NCBI GenBank assembly: GCA_017543905.1
Contig: JAFYFC010000044.1
Coordinates: 24,021-88,020 of the forward strand
From: Clostridia bacterium
GTDB taxonomy: Bacteria > Bacillota > Clostridia > Christensenellales > Aristaeellaceae
Direction of reading: 5' to 3'
Length of the DNA stretch: 64,000 nucleotides
Positions 53,645 through 62,453 of this stretch are shown one piece after another (within the stretch, counting starts at the first letter, position 1; every line of letters starts with the position of its first letter). The translations under genes and the position numbers were made by a program. The notes beneath the pieces were generated by a model that did no database searches, was not told the origin of the DNA, and saw only the letters and a list, made by a program, of their open reading frames with translations.

Positions 53645-56194
53645 ATGAGAAGCTGCAAATCTACGGCGCTTTTGCTGGCGCTCGCGCTTATATTCGCATA
53701 CGCGCCCGTTTCCGCCTCAGCCGAGGAGCTGCCGGCGCGGCGGCTCGAGCTCTACTGGCAGGGCGACGCGGACATCGAAACCAGCGACGTATGGGCTTGG
53801 ATGCCCGGCAAGGACGGGCGCGGCTATCTGTTCGAAAGCTGCGATTACGGCTTCGTGTGCGTGATAGAGGTAAGCGAAGACACGGACGAGGTCGGCTTCA
53901 TAGTGCGCACGAACTGCTCGAAGCCCGGCGGTACGTCCTGGGGAGAGGCGACCAAGGATTTCGCAGACGACCGCTTCGCGGTTTTGACCGGCGATGTTAC
54001 CAAAATCTATCTTAAATCGGGTGACGGCATGCAGTACACAAGCCCCGACGGCGGCAAGACGCTTAACGAGATACGCATATTCAAGCAGGCGGGCATGATA
54101 AGCGAAAACGAGATACGCTACACCATCGCCCCCGCCGAGCGCATAAGCGACTTGAGCGCGTTTTCCGTATACGGCGAGGAGGGTCAGCTTGAAATCAGCA
54201 AGGTCTCCAGTCTCGGCAACAAGGTCGTGACCGGCGTGATAACCCTGTCCTCCGCCATGGACATCAGCAGGCAGTACACGCTCAAAATCGACGGCTACGG
54301 CGAAAAGCCCGTTATACCCACGGAAATATTCTCCTCAAAGTCCTTCGTCGAAAGCTACACCTACGACGGAAACGACCTCGGCGCGACTACCGACGGGAGC
54401 AGCACCGTGTTCAAGCTCTGGGCGCCCAGCGCGAGCGAGGTAGTGCTCAATCTGTTCGAGCAGGGCGACACCGTGCCCGCCTTCGACTCCGTGAACATGA
54501 CCCGCGCGGAAAAGGGCGTATGGCAGGCGGAATATCCCTGCGGAAGCGGCACCTACTACACCTACAGCGTGACCACCGCCGCGGGCACTCAGGAAACGGT
54601 CGATCCCTACGCGAAGGCCGCGGGCGTGAACGGCGACAGGGGCATGGTCGTGGACCTCGCCTCCACTGATCCCGAGGGCTTTGAAAACGACCGCTGGCGC
54701 ACGGGGCTTAACTCCTACGACGACGCGGTCATTTACGAGCTGCACGTGCGCGATTTCTCTATCGCCTTAAACGGCAGCGCGTATCCCGGCAAATATCTCG
54801 CCTTCACCGAAAGCGGGCTCACGAACGCCGCGGGCGTGCCCGTGGGCGTCGACTACATAAAGAGCCTCGGCGTCACGCACGTGCATCTGCAGCCCGTGTA
54901 CGATTACGCCACCGTGGACGAGCGCGATCCGGACAAGGGCTACAACTGGGGCTACGATCCCAAAAACTACAACGTGCCCGAGGGCAGCTACTCCACCGAC
55001 CCCTATCACGGCGAGGTCAGGATAAACGAATTCAAGCGCATGGTGAGCGCGCTGCACGCGCAGGGACTCGGCGTGGTTATGGACGTGGTGTACAACCATA
55101 CCGCCGACGCGAATTCCTTCCTCAACAAGACCGTGCCGTATTACTACTACCGCTACACCGCCTCCGGCGACAACTCAAACGGCTCCGGCTGCGGCAACGA
55201 GACCGCCTCCGAGCGCGCGATGTTCCGTAAGTATATGATCGACTCCGTGACCTACTGGGCGCAGGAATACCATATCGACGGCTTCCGCTTCGACCTGATG
55301 GCGCTGCACGACACCGAAACGATGCAGCTTATCGAGCAGGCGCTGCACGCGATAAATTCCGAATGCATAATATACGGCGAAGGCTGGACGGGCGGCACCA
55401 GCGCGCTTATGACTGCCCGTCAGGCCACGCAGGCGAACATCGTAAAGATAAAAACGAGCGAGGGCGCGATCGGCGGCATATCCGTGTTCGACGACGCGAT
55501 ACGCGACGGTCTCAAGGGCTCCGTGTTCGACACGAAGGACACCGGCTACATAAACGGCAGCGTGAATAAAATGAACGCCTACAAGGTGCTGTTCGGTCTG
55601 ACGGGCGGCAAAAACAATCTGGCCGTGTCGTGGCGCGCGAACAACGGAAATATCATAAACTACATGAGCTGCCACGACAATCTGACCCTGTACGACAAGC
55701 TCACGCTCTCCCGTCCGGACGCGTCGCTCGAAGAAATCTGCGCGATGCAGCGCCTGGGCGCGGCGGCAGTGTACATCTCCCGCGGCACGCCGTTCATGCT
55801 GGCGGGCGAGGAAATGCTGCGCACGAAAATGGGAGATTCGAACAGCTACAATTCCTCTGACGAGATAAACCATATCGACTGGGAAAGCCTCGTGCCCGGC
55901 TCGGACGCGTACGAAATGAGCCGGTACTATAAGGAGCTAATCGCGCTGCGCGCCGAAAAGGCGTACTTAAGAAGCGCCGAAGTAAGCGGCGAGGTCACGG
56001 GCAATCTCGCGCTGACCGTAACCTACAGCGTGGACGGCGAGACCGTCGCCTTCGCCGTAATAAACCCCAACACCTCCATCATGAACGCCTCTCTTCCCGA
56101 GGGCACGTTCAGATACGTGTACGGCGGCGAGGGCGAAATAAGCACGGCCGTGCCCGTAAAAGGCGGCACGTGGGCGCTGCTCGAAAAGGAATAA
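53645..56194 (+). CDS. pulA: Secreted type I pullulanase (GH13)
   Basis: An 849-residue exported debranching enzyme cutting alpha-1,6 bonds of pullulan and starch. Signal peptide: residues 1-26 (LALIFAYAPVSASA). Residues about 30-125 look like a CBM41 starch-binding module (RLELYWQGDADIETSDVWAW). A CBM48 N-domain follows (STVFKLWAPSASEVVLNLFE), then the GH13_14 barrel with the type I signature YNWGYDPKNYNVPEGSYSTD, nucleophile in GFRFDLMALHD, acid in IIYGEGWTGG and the third acid in YMSCHDNLTLYDK. No wall anchor is seen, so it is probably free. GGAGGTG precedes the ATG. Confidence 0.95.
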   Translation: MRSCKSTALLLALALIFAYAPVSASAEELPARRLELYWQGDADIETSDVWAWMPGKDGRGYLFESCDYGFVCVIEVSEDTDEVGFIVRTNCSKPGGTSWGEATKDFADDRFAVLTGDVTKIYLKSGDGMQYTSPDGGKTLNEIRIFKQAGMISENEIRYTIAPAERISDLSAFSVYGEEGQLEISKVSSLGNKVVTGVITLSSAMDISRQYTLKIDGYGEKPVIPTEIFSSKSFVESYTYDGNDLGATTDGSSTVFKLWAPSASEVVLNLFEQGDTVPAFDSVNMTRAEKGVWQAEYPCGSGTYYTYSVTTAAGTQETVDPYAKAAGVNGDRGMVVDLASTDPEGFENDRWRTGLNSYDDAVIYELHVRDFSIALNGSAYPGKYLAFTESGLTNAAGVPVGVDYIKSLGVTHVHLQPVYDYATVDERDPDKGYNWGYDPKNYNVPEGSYSTDPYHGEVRINEFKRMVSALHAQGLGVVMDVVYNHTADANSFLNKTVPYYYYRYTASGDNSNGSGCGNETASERAMFRKYMIDSVTYWAQEYHIDGFRFDLMALHDTETMQLIEQALHAINSECIIYGEGWTGGTSALMTARQATQANIVKIKTSEGAIGGISVFDDAIRDGLKGSVFDTKDTGYINGSVNKMNAYKVLFGLTGGKNNLAVSWRANNGNIINYMSCHDNLTLYDKLTLSRPDASLEEICAMQRLGAAAVYISRGTPFMLAGEEMLRTKMGDSNSYNSSDEINHIDWESLVPGSDAYEMSRYYKELIALRAEKAYLRSAEVSGEVTGNLALTVTYSVDGETVAFAVINPNTSIMNASLPEGTFRYVYGGEGEISTAVPVKGGTWALLEKE

Positions 56195-56226
56195 AAAACC
56201 TCATCCGCCCCGACGGGGTACATTCG

Positions 56227-56265
56227 CGCCCCAAAGGCTAACCCGCCAGTGAAGCCTTTGGGGCG
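56227..56265. terminator. Terminator-like hairpin after pulA
   Basis: CGCCCCAAAGGCT (56227-56239) pairs with AGCCTTTGGGGCG (56253-56265). It has no U-run and may belong to the adjacent extragenic repeat. Confidence 0.6.
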
Positions 56266-56275
56266 TAGTCATGCC

Positions 56276-56330
56276 GTCACCTCAAGAGGAAGGTGGCGCG
56301 GCAGTGCCGCGACGGATGAGGTGGCGATGC
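56276..56330. repeat. Extragenic repeat, CACCTCATCCG module
   Basis: On the minus strand this reads CGCCACCTCATCCGTCGCGG, a GCCGCGCCACCTTCC half and CTTGAGG. The same module occurs in the other orientation at about 29751-29800, and a degenerate form at about 60070-60120. Confidence 0.65.
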
Positions 56331-56400
56331 AGCTTTGCAGAACGAGTGTATGTGGTCTGCGATACGCTGCGTATCAGGCGGATAATCCGGCGGGCGGCTG

Positions 56401-57426
56401 TCAAGACGCCCTATCGCCTATCTGTTCTATCGCCTCGGCGATTGCCAGAATGTTTTCGATTTTAGTGTCCGTGGGCAGCTCGCAGCCCGGCATGAACAAC
56501 GCACGCGCATAGTTGACCGAAGCCGCCGTCTCCAGTACGGCACGCTTCGTGTGGGCGGCGTCGCAGGTGTACACGTCCGCTACAGGGTCTATGTTGCCGT
56601 TCAGCAGGCATCTCCCGCCCGCGCTTTCGAGTGCGGCGCTGAAATTCACCACGTGATCCACGTCCACCACCGCCGCTCCGAGCGTGGAGGTATATTTGAC
56701 TATGCCCGCGGTGTTCCCGCATACGTGCAGGCGGCCCGTTACGTCGAGCTTCTTCATATGGTCGAATATCTTCCTGTGCACCGGAAATACCAGCTCTTCA
56801 TATACCTTGGGCGAAACGAGCGACGCCACGGGATCGGCGACGTATACATATTTTACGCCTTTTTCAGCAAGACAGGTTATAAAATCCAGCGTGGTGTCGC
56901 TCACGATATCCAGAAGCTTCGCGCTGCATTCGGGCTCGTCGAACATATCCACCAGAAAATCCTCCACGCCGCGCACGTTGCCCGCCACGCTCATCGGTCC
57001 CACAGCCAAAACCATCGGATCCACGTCCTTGTCGTCAAGCGCCCACTCTGCCGCCTTTACCAGATCGTACAGGCGCGGTATCTCGCTCGCCTTCAGCGGG
57101 CGCAGCCTGTCCACGTCCGTAATATCGTCAAGCGCCGCCTTGGTCATCGTAGGCAGCTTGTCCGGGAAGAAGCTCACCTCGGAGCCGTAGCCTTCGGCTT
57201 CTCTGAGCAGGTCGGAGGCGATCTGTATAAAATCGAGCTTATACTCCCGCGCGGCGATCGAAGCGGCCTCAGCCATCTTTTTCCAGTCCTTGCAATAGGT
57301 CTCGATGTCCATGCCGCGGCCGCCGTCCGCAAAGCGGCATACCGCGCTGCCGATTATGGTAAGATTCGGTCTTCTGTCCGCGCTTTCGCCGTTCAAGTAA
57401 GCGGCAAGTCTTTCTTTAGAATTCAT
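56401..57426 (-). CDS. MtaA/CmuA-like uroporphyrinogen-decarboxylase-fold methyltransferase
   Basis: A 341-residue TIM-barrel protein of the URO-D superfamily. It carries the zinc-type motif LHVCGNT (His-x-Cys) and MPGCELP (Cys) that in MtaA/MtbA/CmuA binds the thiol acceptor, rather than the arginine-rich N-terminus of true HemE. So it probably moves methyl groups between a corrinoid protein and a thiol. No corrinoid protein is adjacent. The ATG at 57426 has GGGAGG just upstream, and a promoter lies at 57457-57486. Confidence 0.82.
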   Translation of the reverse strand: MNSKERLAAYLNGESADRRPNLTIIGSAVCRFADGGRGMDIETYCKDWKKMAEAASIAAREYKLDFIQIASDLLREAEGYGSEVSFFPDKLPTMTKAALDDITDVDRLRPLKASEIPRLYDLVKAAEWALDDKDVDPMVLAVGPMSVAGNVRGVEDFLVDMFDEPECSAKLLDIVSDTTLDFITCLAEKGVKYVYVADPVASLVSPKVYEELVFPVHRKIFDHMKKLDVTGRLHVCGNTAGIVKYTSTLGAAVVDVDHVVNFSAALESAGGRCLLNGNIDPVADVYTCDAAHTKRAVLETAASVNYARALFMPGCELPTDTKIENILAIAEAIEQIGDRAS

Positions 57427-57456
57427 ATACTGCCCTCCCGTATCGGTCTGACACGA

Positions 57457-57486
57457 ATTATACTTTATATTCACCTACGAAGTCAA
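57457..57486 (-). promoter_or_regulatory. Promoter of the MtaA-like gene
   Basis: Reading leftward: TTGACT (57486-57481), 18-base spacer, TATAAT (57462-57457). Confidence 0.78.
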
Positions 57487-57607
57487 TAGGTAATTAAAAA
57501 ATCTTCCGCAAAAGCCTCGCGTCCGCTTTAAACCGTGAACGCGCGGGTCCTTTTCTGCGTCAAATCCGCAAACGGCAATGAAGCGGCCCTCCGGAGGTAG
57601 AAGATAT

Positions 57608-58366
57608 ATGAAAACACGTTTGCTCTGCGCGCTGCTCGCGCTTATGCTGTGCGCGCCCGCCCTGGCCGAAGGACGCTCGCGCGAGGTCAGGATCGTGCCT
57701 GAGGAAAGCGCGCGTCTGTATTCCGCGCTGCCGCTGGCGGGTCTCAAAATCGGCATAGACCCCGGACATCAGGCGCACGCGGACACGTCGAAGGAGCCCG
57801 TCGCGCCCGGCAGCGCCGAAACCAAGGCGCGGGTCGCGTCCGGCACGAGGGGCGTGAGCACCGGCGTGCCCGAATACGTGCGCGTGCTCGAAATCTCGCT
57901 GCTTTTGCGCGACGAGCTCGTGCGTCTGGGCGCGGAGGTGCTGATGACGCGGGAAACTCACGACGTGAACATATCCAACGTCGAACGCGCGCTCATGATG
58001 AACGAATGGGGCGCGGACGCGGTGGTGCGCGTGCATCTGAACGGCAGCACGAACAAAAACGCGCACGGCATAGGCATGTATGTGCGCGCAACCGGCGCGT
58101 GCGCGGAGGAAAGCGCACGTCTTGCGCGCTGCCTGCTCGACGCGCTTAAAAGCGTGACCGGCGCGCACATTCAGAGCGTGTACAAACGCGACACGTACAC
58201 GGGCCTCAACTGGAGCGAGGTGCCCTGCGTGCTGGCGGAGCTGGGCTATATGACCAACCCCGAGGAGGACGAAAACACCGCGCGCCCGGAGTATCAGCTC
58301 CTGCTCGCGCAGGGCGTCGCGCAGGGAATATGCCAGTATTTTGAAACGATTACCGAAAACGAATGA
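57608..58366 (+). CDS. Secreted N-acetylmuramoyl-L-alanine amidase (Amidase_3)
   Basis: A 252-residue exported zinc amidase. Signal peptide: residues 1-20 (LLCALLALMLCAPALA). The catalytic domain opens with LKIGIDPGHQAHADTS (zinc His), has VPEYVRVLEISLLLRDEL with the zinc glutamate, ADAVVRVHLNGSTNKNAHG with the second zinc histidine and VPCVLAELGYMTNPEED with the catalytic glutamate. It cuts between MurNAc and the stem peptide. The ATG at 57608 is chosen for the GGAGGTAG site before it. Confidence 0.92.
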   Translation: MKTRLLCALLALMLCAPALAEGRSREVRIVPEESARLYSALPLAGLKIGIDPGHQAHADTSKEPVAPGSAETKARVASGTRGVSTGVPEYVRVLEISLLLRDELVRLGAEVLMTRETHDVNISNVERALMMNEWGADAVVRVHLNGSTNKNAHGIGMYVRATGACAEESARLARCLLDALKSVTGAHIQSVYKRDTYTGLNWSEVPCVLAELGYMTNPEEDENTARPEYQLLLAQGVAQGICQYFETITENE

Positions 58367-58528
58367 CAAATAACCACTAAACAACAGTCAGCTTGGCTCT
58401 GCCGCAACCGCGGCTTACCCCAAACTGACTGTCCCTATTATTAATGCGCGCAGCGCAATTCACGGCGAAGCCATTTCACGCGCGAAGCCATTTCACGCGC
58501 GGCAGCGCAATTCACGGCGCGCAGCGCC
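58367..58528. repeat. Gene-free stretch with short direct repeats
   Basis: CAGTCAG (58386) and CTGACTG (58425) form a loose inverted repeat. From 58446 to 58528 the units GCGCAGCGCAATTCACGGCG and CGAAGCCATTTCACGCG are repeated (each at least twice), a simple repeat array between convergent genes. Confidence 0.7.
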
Positions 58529-59317
58529 CTACTCCCCCAACTCCAAAACCGCTCCCACCGGATAGTGGTCGGAGAGCATGCAGCCGTTTTCTTCGTCCTT
58601 GATCGCTGCGGTTTTCGTTTCGTCGCAGGGCAGGGTGGTGAATATGTAGTCGATTTTCGCGCCGAAGCCGTCGTGACGGAAGCCGTGGTAGGTGAGGCCG
58701 GTATTTGCGCTCACGTCGCGCAGCGGGCGGCCGCAGCCCGTAAATTCTGTTACGGACTTGTATACCGCGCTTTCCGGCGTCACGTTCATGTCGCCCGTAA
58801 GTATCACGGGCAGCGGGTTTTCGGCGTAATCCGCCGCGATGCGTGCAAGTATGAGGCTTATGCCCTGCGCCTGCGCGAGCTCTCCCTTGTGGTCCAGATG
58901 CGTGTTATAAAAGCGCAGGCAGCGTCCGCTCTGCTTATCCGCCAAAAGCGCGTCCATGCAGATGCGCGGACAGCTGCTTTGGTCGCTGTGAAAGCGGGAG
59001 CCCGGCACGCGCGGCGTGTCCGACAGCCAGAACATATCCAGCGTCACCAGCTCGAATCTGTCCTTGCGGCAGGCGATCACGTTGCTTTCGCCCGTAAGAT
59101 CGGCGTTTCTGCCCATGCCGTATACGTCGAAATCCTTCAGGTTGTCTTTAAGCCATTCCCGCTCGTAGGGCATGGTCTCCTGAAAGCCGATCAGATCCGG
59201 CCCGTAAGAAAGAAAATGCTTTTCAAACAGCTTGCTCCTCTCTGCGAAGGAGGTGATGCCCGTGCGCGTGCCGTTGTCGGTAAGGATGTTGAACGTAAAG
59301 ACGTGTATGCTGCTCAT
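58529..59317 (-). CDS. Endonuclease/exonuclease/phosphatase family protein
   Basis: A 262-residue EEP-fold phosphoesterase. Ordered motifs: IGFQETMPYE (metal glutamate), RFYNTHLDHKGE, VILTGDMNVTPES (catalytic Asp and Asn), IDYIFTT and the final LSDHYPVGAVLELG (His). Relatives cleave phosphodiesters or phosphomonoesters in small molecules; substrate unknown. No signal peptide. The ATG at 59317 has AAAGGA upstream; an open frame continues further but overlaps the promoter at 59402-59430. Confidence 0.9.
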   Translation of the reverse strand: MSSIHVFTFNILTDNGTRTGITSFAERSKLFEKHFLSYGPDLIGFQETMPYEREWLKDNLKDFDVYGMGRNADLTGESNVIACRKDRFELVTLDMFWLSDTPRVPGSRFHSDQSSCPRICMDALLADKQSGRCLRFYNTHLDHKGELAQAQGISLILARIAADYAENPLPVILTGDMNVTPESAVYKSVTEFTGCGRPLRDVSANTGLTYHGFRHDGFGAKIDYIFTTLPCDETKTAAIKDEENGCMLSDHYPVGAVLELGE

Positions 59318-59576
59318 AGATATGTCCTTTCGTGCTGCTCCGCGGAGACGGCCCCGCGCGGGCGCAGTTTTTTGCCGCGTTCGCCGTGCAAACGCAAACG
59401 AAGTATAGCAGAAACTTTGCCTTTGGTCAAGCCAAATCGCCGCGCGGCAGCCAAGCTGCGTTATTTGCGCCGCGCGCCGTTCATCGCAGGACGTCTGCCC
59501 CGCTTGGCGTGCCCGCCCGAACGAAAGCGCAATTCTTTTTTTATAACAAAGTTTACACACAGAGCGGTATTTTACG
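59318..59576. other. Divergent intergenic stretch
   Basis: Between the EEP gene and yajC. It holds one promoter for each direction and no gene. Confidence 0.6.
59402..59430 (-). promoter_or_regulatory. Promoter of the EEP-family gene
   Basis: Reading leftward: TTGACC (59430-59425), 17-base spacer, TATACT (59407-59402). Confidence 0.75.
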
Positions 59577-59605
59577 TTGCGCGCGGGCGCGCCGCGGGGT
59601 ATAAT
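59577..59605 (+). promoter_or_regulatory. Promoter of yajC
   Basis: TTGCGC at 59577-59582 and TATAAT at 59600-59605, spacer 17. Confidence 0.75.
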
Positions 59606-59636
59606 AGCTTTGAATTATATTGAAGGAGCTTTTTAT

Positions 59637-60005
59637 ATGAACAGCATTTACATACTGAATTCTTTGCTTACCGCAGCGCAGGGTACAGGGCAGGGCGAGG
59701 GCAATATGCTGCTGAGCCTCGGCAGCATGATAATCCCCTTCGCGCTGATTTTCGTGGTGATGTACTTCTTTATGATCCGCCCGCAGAAGAAAAAGGAAAA
59801 GGCCGTAAAGGCGATGCTGGACGCGCTCAAAACCGGCGACCGCATAGTCACCATCGGCGGCATATACGGCACGGTCACCTCCGTGCGCGAAGACCAGGTC
59901 AAGATCGCCGTGGGCAACCAGAAGACCGAAATGAACATGGCGCGCTGGGCGATAAAGACCGTGGAGGACGCCCCGCTGGAGAACGACGCGGAGCCCGAAA
60001 TCTGA
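59637..60005 (+). CDS. yajC: Preprotein translocase subunit YajC
   Basis: A 122-residue membrane protein, accessory to the Sec translocon with SecDF. One membrane helix (MIIPFALIFVVMYFFMIRPQ) is followed by the family motif KKKEKAVKAMLDALKTGDRI and VTIGGIYGTVTSVREDQVKI. It is usually near secD, but here it stands alone with its own promoter and terminator. GAAGGAG precedes the ATG at 59637. Confidence 0.95.
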   Translation: MNSIYILNSLLTAAQGTGQGEGNMLLSLGSMIIPFALIFVVMYFFMIRPQKKKEKAVKAMLDALKTGDRIVTIGGIYGTVTSVREDQVKIAVGNQKTEMNMARWAIKTVEDAPLENDAEPEI

Positions 60006-60024
60006 TAAATACCCGCCGCAATAA

Positions 60025-60068
60025 GCGCGCACGAAACGAACCCCGCTTTCGTTTCGTGCGCGCTGTTT
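60025..60068 (+). terminator. Intrinsic terminator of yajC
   Basis: GCGCGCACGAAACGA (60025-60039) pairs perfectly with TCGTTTCGTGCGCGC (60049-60063), then TGTTTTT. Confidence 0.92.
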
Positions 60069-60069
60069 T

Positions 60070-60310
60070 TGGAAGAAGGTGACGCGGCAAAGACGCGATG
60101 GCTGAGGCGGAGATGCACCCTGAGAGGAAGCTGTTGCTGGACGCAACTCATGCCGTCTCGCCTGCGGGCTCGGTCACGGTTCGGCTCTGACAGTCCACTT
60201 ACCTGTCATTCACTACCGAACCGCGCTGCGCGCCCCTCAAGGGGAAGCCTTGACGGGGCGTACTGCAGCCCACCCGATCGAAATGAAGCCAAGCTCAATT
60301 TCGATCGCAT
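60070..60310. repeat. Extragenic repeat region shared with 29.5 kb
   Basis: Contains TCTCGCCTGCGGGCTCGGTC, ACGGTTCGG, GAACCGCGC and CCCTCAAGGGGAAGCC (60150-60250), which match 29574-29670 in the opposite orientation. The end (60275-60305) has a CGATCGAAATGAAG/AATTTCGATCG palindrome. No gene is present. Confidence 0.72.
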
Positions 60311-60312
60311 CG

Positions 60313-62202
60313 TTAGTTCATGCTCTCAAGATACGCCTCGTAATAGTCGGTGAAATACTGCAGGTATTCCTGATAACCCAGCGCGTCGAGCGTATCGAAG
60401 TACTCGGCGAGGTTTTCGTTATTTATCTCCTTCTCGCCGGAGATGAACGCTATGTACTGCTGGTTGACGTAGGAGTTGATCTCTGCACGCAGATCGCTCA
60501 TGCGATAGTTGGTATCTGGGTCAAAGAAGCGGATGTTCGGATAGGTATCCGTGAGATACGGCAGCACGTTTTCCGCGACCCGATTGCTGTAAGTCGGCGG
60601 ATTGTACGGTCGGGTCGCGTCGTTAAACAGGTCTGCGTTCAGACCCAGATAGCCGCCGATGATGCCGTGTATGCGCCTGTTCTGATAATCGCTGAAGCTG
60701 GTGTAATCGCCGTCCAGTACTTCCTGACAGGTAAACGTGTACCGCCCGCCGTTCAGCGTGGCCATGTAGCCGCTCTTAAGGCCCAGCAGCCACTGTGTTT
60801 CGTCCTGAGAGGGACCGTAATGGCTCATTATATAGTTGTCGTAGTCGTACAGCCAGTCTACCCAGCGCAAAAGGCGTATTATCTTGCTTTCGGTCATGTC
60901 CGCCCGGTTGCCTATCGCGAAGGACTGGCAGTTTATGCCGTTATAGCTGCGGGCGATGGCGGGCGTGTTGTTCCACCGGCTGGTCAGCGGGATCGCCGCC
61001 GTCCATTCGCTGGGATCGATCGCGTTGGCGGTATTCTGGTCGAAGCCGGTCAGGTCCTCAGCCTTCAGATGAGCGGTCTGGCTGCCGGCATACTGGTCGT
61101 CGAACACATCGGCGGAGAAGTAGCCGCTGAAGATATAGTTCTTTATGACGTTCATAAACTCCGGGAAGCGCGTCCTGTCCGCGTAAATAAAGCAGGGCGA
61201 GCCGTTTTCCTCGTCGAGCGCGACACTCGTCAGATAGCCGGCGCTGTCGGTGATCCAGCCGAAGGCGTTCGCGATGAAGCGGGGCGCGTTGCCAAGGTCA
61301 CCGGTCAGGGGGACGACGGTCTTGCCTTCGTTCTCGGGCAGCTCTTCACGAGCTTTAAACGCGGCCATAACCTCGGTGAACTCGTCCAGAGTGGTGGGCA
61401 CGTCGAGCCCCGCGTCGTCCAGCCAGCGCTGATTGTAATAGAAGGTCATCAGCGGATTGTTCATGTTCTGAATCACGCCGAGGCAGTAGATGTGGCCGTC
61501 GGAAGCGGTGATCGCAGCCTTGTACTCCGGATGCGCCGCGTATATCCTTGAAAGGTTGGGCATTATCGAGGGCGTAATGTATTCGTCCAGCGCCACGAGG
61601 TTGTGGTTGTTGACGCCCTGCTCGACGACGGTGGACGAGTCGAGGAAGAGCTGATAGAATACGTCGGGCATGTCGCCGGTGGCGAATGCGGTGGATTTGT
61701 AGTCGCCGGTCGAGGTGAGCTGTATCACGTTGAAATTGAGGCCGAAGTACTCGCGGCAGAAATCCCACCACCAGATATCCTCGGCGTCGCCCTGATTTGA
61801 GCGCTGGTACACGGCGATGGTCGCGTCATAGGGGCCGTAAGGCGACACGATAGTGTACGGAATGCCGTTTTCCACGCAGTATTCCTCGGCGTACGTGCCA
61901 CTCGTTACCAGAGCGTTCATGCCGCTGCAGCCCTCGAAGGCGTCCGCTGCGATATACGTGAGGCTGCCGGGCAGGTTTATCTCACTCAGAGCGCTGTAGG
62001 CGAACGCCTGGTCGTATATCGCCGATACGGTGTCCGGCAGCACGACCTTGTCTATGGACGCGGAGCCGTAAAACGCCCTTTCGCCGACCGCCGTCAGGTC
62101 GGAGGGCAGAGTGAGTACGTCCTCGTCCTGCTCCGCGAACGCGCAGCTTAACAGCAGCGCAAGCGCAAGCAGCACCGATATAAGTTTCCGAACGGTTTTC
62201 AT
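60313..62202 (-). CDS. Solute-binding protein fused to an N-terminal BspA-type leucine-rich module
   Basis: A 629-residue exported protein. Signal region: residues 1-23 (LISVLLALALLLSCAFA). Residues about 28-115 are LRR_5 (BspA-type) repeats: LPSDLTAVGERAFYGSASID, then VVLPDTVSAIYDQAFAYSAL and INLPGSLTYIAADAFEGCSG. From about residue 122 (PYDATIAVYQRSNQGDAEDI) to the end it is closely similar to the binding protein at 27708-29327, which lacks the repeat module. So an adhesion-type module was inserted between signal peptide and binding domain. No permease genes are near; it may share the importer at 25.7-27.7 kb. It has its own promoter. Confidence 0.9.
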   Translation of the reverse strand: MKTVRKLISVLLALALLLSCAFAEQDEDVLTLPSDLTAVGERAFYGSASIDKVVLPDTVSAIYDQAFAYSALSEINLPGSLTYIAADAFEGCSGMNALVTSGTYAEEYCVENGIPYTIVSPYGPYDATIAVYQRSNQGDAEDIWWWDFCREYFGLNFNVIQLTSTGDYKSTAFATGDMPDVFYQLFLDSSTVVEQGVNNHNLVALDEYITPSIMPNLSRIYAAHPEYKAAITASDGHIYCLGVIQNMNNPLMTFYYNQRWLDDAGLDVPTTLDEFTEVMAAFKAREELPENEGKTVVPLTGDLGNAPRFIANAFGWITDSAGYLTSVALDEENGSPCFIYADRTRFPEFMNVIKNYIFSGYFSADVFDDQYAGSQTAHLKAEDLTGFDQNTANAIDPSEWTAAIPLTSRWNNTPAIARSYNGINCQSFAIGNRADMTESKIIRLLRWVDWLYDYDNYIMSHYGPSQDETQWLLGLKSGYMATLNGGRYTFTCQEVLDGDYTSFSDYQNRRIHGIIGGYLGLNADLFNDATRPYNPPTYSNRVAENVLPYLTDTYPNIRFFDPDTNYRMSDLRAEINSYVNQQYIAFISGEKEINNENLAEYFDTLDALGYQEYLQYFTDYYEAYLESMN

Positions 62203-62266
62203 GCTGAAGCCTTCTTTCTGAATTCAAGTCTGACCGGCACGCGCCGATTTTGTAAAGCTACTGTCA

Positions 62267-62295
62267 ATTATACAGTATAACGCCCGCCGCGTCAA
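62267..62295 (-). promoter_or_regulatory. Promoter of the LRR-binding protein gene
   Basis: Reading leftward: TTGACG (62295-62290), 17-base spacer, TATAAT (62272-62267). Confidence 0.75.
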
Positions 62296-62345
62296 GGCTG
62301 CGCGGGAATATTGAGGCGGAGAGGGCAGTATTTACGTCCTTCTGA

Positions 62346-62374
62346 TTGATTTTTCGGCGCGCAGCGGGTATAAT
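62346..62374 (+). promoter_or_regulatory. Promoter of rlmD
   Basis: TTGATT at 62346-62351 and TATAAT at 62369-62374, spacer 17. It lies inside a longer open frame, so translation must start downstream. Confidence 0.72.
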
Positions 62375-62453
62375 CGGCGTGAGCACGGCGGCGGACTGCG
62401 GAAAACGCCGGTGCGCCTCAATAAAATGCGGGGTTTTGAAAAGCTCGGTTATT

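Noticed and set aside
56401..57426. True uroporphyrinogen decarboxylase (hemE)
   Set aside because: The His-x-Cys and later Cys motif fits methylcobalamin:thiol methyltransferases, and no other haem genes are nearby.
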